Source: Selaginella moellendorffii (Eukaryota; Streptophyta; Lycopodiopsida; Selaginellales; Selaginellaceae). From it: 64,000 nucleotides of DNA. Of the stretch, positions 62,957 through 64,000 are shown in pieces (the first letter of the stretch is position 1; the number at the start of each line of letters is the position of its first letter). The notes under the pieces are model-generated. The model searched no databases. It was not told the origin of the DNA and saw nothing but the letters and a program-made list of their open reading frames with translations. A program made the translations under genes and the position numbers. The stretch covers positions 130,670 to 194,669 of the forward strand of contig NW_003314398.1 in NCBI RefSeq assembly GCF_000143415.4. The letters run 5' to 3'.

Positions 62957-64000
62957 TTATGGTTTCATGGTAAAGCCCACGTCACCAGTCAAACAGCGAC
63001 TTGGCGCCCTCCACGTGGCCGCTGTCCACGCTGCCAGCATGGCATTCCATGTCACCAGGTGGCGCTCCGGCATTTTGGCAAACAGGTCCTCGAGGTCGCC
63101 GCCCTGCGACATCGCCGCGATCAGCGCCGTGCAGTCCACGAGGGGCATCGCGCGGAATATCCGCGTCGCGGTCGCGTGGTCCCTGCCGCCGCGATCACTG
63201 TCGCCGACGACACCACGTCCCGCGTGGGCATCCGACGATAGAGATCCGCTGCCGCGTCAATCTGCAACACGCTGCGTTCATCGTGGTCCACGACGTGAGG
63301 TTTTTCTCTGGAATGGATTCGAACACGTGACACGCCTCTGCTAGCACGGTGTTTTTCTGGGGTATGCTATCAAAAAACGCTTTTGCTTGATCTACTACGT
63401 GGCCTTGTGTGTATGCTCTGATCATCGCAGTGAAAGACACAACGTCCCACTCGGGCATATCATCAAACAGTAGCTTCGCTTGATCGAAACCGCCACCCTC
63501 GGCATAAGTAGATATCATGCAGTTACGCAAGATCAAATCCCTCTCGGGCATCTCGTCAAACATCAGCCGAGCGCCACGCAAATTCCCGGACTGGACACGC
63601 GCTTTCGCCTTCGCGGGTGTATGCCGCGAGCAGAGCATTACAGGATGCCAGATCTCTCTCCGGCATCTCGTGGACGACCTCCTCGACCTTCGCGGCATTC
63701 CCCGCGCGGGCAAATGCCGCGATCATTGCGTTCCAGGCGATGGAATCCCTCTCGGGCATTTGCAAGAAGAGCTCCTCCGCATCCTCGATTCGCCCCCTCT
63801 CGGCAAGCGCGCACACCATGGATGTCCACGACACAAGATTCTTGCAGGGCATCGACACAAACACGGCTTGCGCGCCATCGAGATTCCCGTGCCGAGTGTA
63901 GGCGCGCATCATCAGCACCCACAAGAAGGCATCCTTGCAGCGCATGGCGTCGAAGATTGCTCGCGCCTCGCGCCCATACATCTCGAAGATCTTGTTGGGC
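62957..64000 (-). pseudogene. PPR paralogue with disabled frame (runs off the window)
   Basis: From the right edge to about 63610 the DNA is nearly identical to 56560-56950 of the intact PPR. It carries a small deletion (MYGREARAIF against MYGRCGSVREARAIF) and several amino-acid changes. Further on, motif text such as MFDEMPERDLILRNCMISTY and LLFDDMPEWDVVSFTAMIRA is split over different frames, and stops occur near 63195 and 63121. The first codons lie outside the window. It is a recent duplicate followed by decay. A functional short product from the open part (63556-63981) cannot be excluded. Confidence 0.8.

Noticed and set aside
1-64000. CRISPR arrays, bacterial operons, riboswitches or phage genes
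   Set aside because: None seen; introns and gene families are those of a plant nucleus.

Overview
The window is nuclear DNA from a land plant. The evidence is spliced genes with mostly 45-75 bp GT-AG introns, a tRNA-Val, plant-specific families (xyloglucan xylosyltransferase, ALE2-type receptor kinase, NPF transporters, IQM, DUF538, PPR proteins) and Ty3/Gypsy retrotransposons. Very short introns, tightly packed genes and a PPR protein built almost only of 31-residue S motifs fit a lycophyte such as Selaginella. That assignment is inference; no marker gene fixes the species.

Layout. 1-2.1 kb: 5' two thirds of a phospholipase D alpha gene (minus). 2.2-9.5 kb: a poor, repeat-rich stretch with one intact tRNA-Val, several tRNA-Val relics, a decayed Ku80-like gene end, and two or three members of a small unrecognised protein family. 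9.5-13.7 kb: a xyloglucan xylosyltransferase and an ALE2-like receptor kinase (both minus). 14.1-27.1 kb: three related Gypsy copies. The first is nearly intact (14104-19113, minus). The second and third are decayed and lie tail to tail. 27.7-38.4 kb: three NPF (NRT1/PTR) transporter genes, interrupted by an IQM-type calmodulin-binding protein gene and an unknown gene. 38.5-54.8 kb: a dense block with FIGL1 AAA ATPase, CCDC25, a C2 protein, a TOM2A-like tetraspanin, an NHE8-like Na+/H+ exchanger, an unknown organelle-targeted membrane protein, a P-class PPR, mitochondrial uS14, a TMEM8/PGAP6-like protein and a DUF538 protein. 54.7-64 kb: an S-type PPR gene, its duplicated and broken relatives on both strands, a P450 fragment, and two small ORFs that look like secreted peptide precursors.

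Most genes are unrelated housekeeping or signalling genes and form no shared pathway. The most unusual signals are: (1) two 50-residue preproteins with signal peptides and a shared [YF]RPPxx[TS]PP tail, each beside a PPR 5' end and each under a conserved TATA/W-box promoter; (2) a perfect -1 frameshift heptamer joining gag and pol in the young Gypsy element, whose RNase H has lost its first catalytic aspartate; (3) the TMEM8, uS14m and PPR genes in tandem with only 41 and 59 bp between coding regions. Gene models with full exon lists were built by hand from splice consensus and frame; for each of them the summed exon length is a multiple of three.
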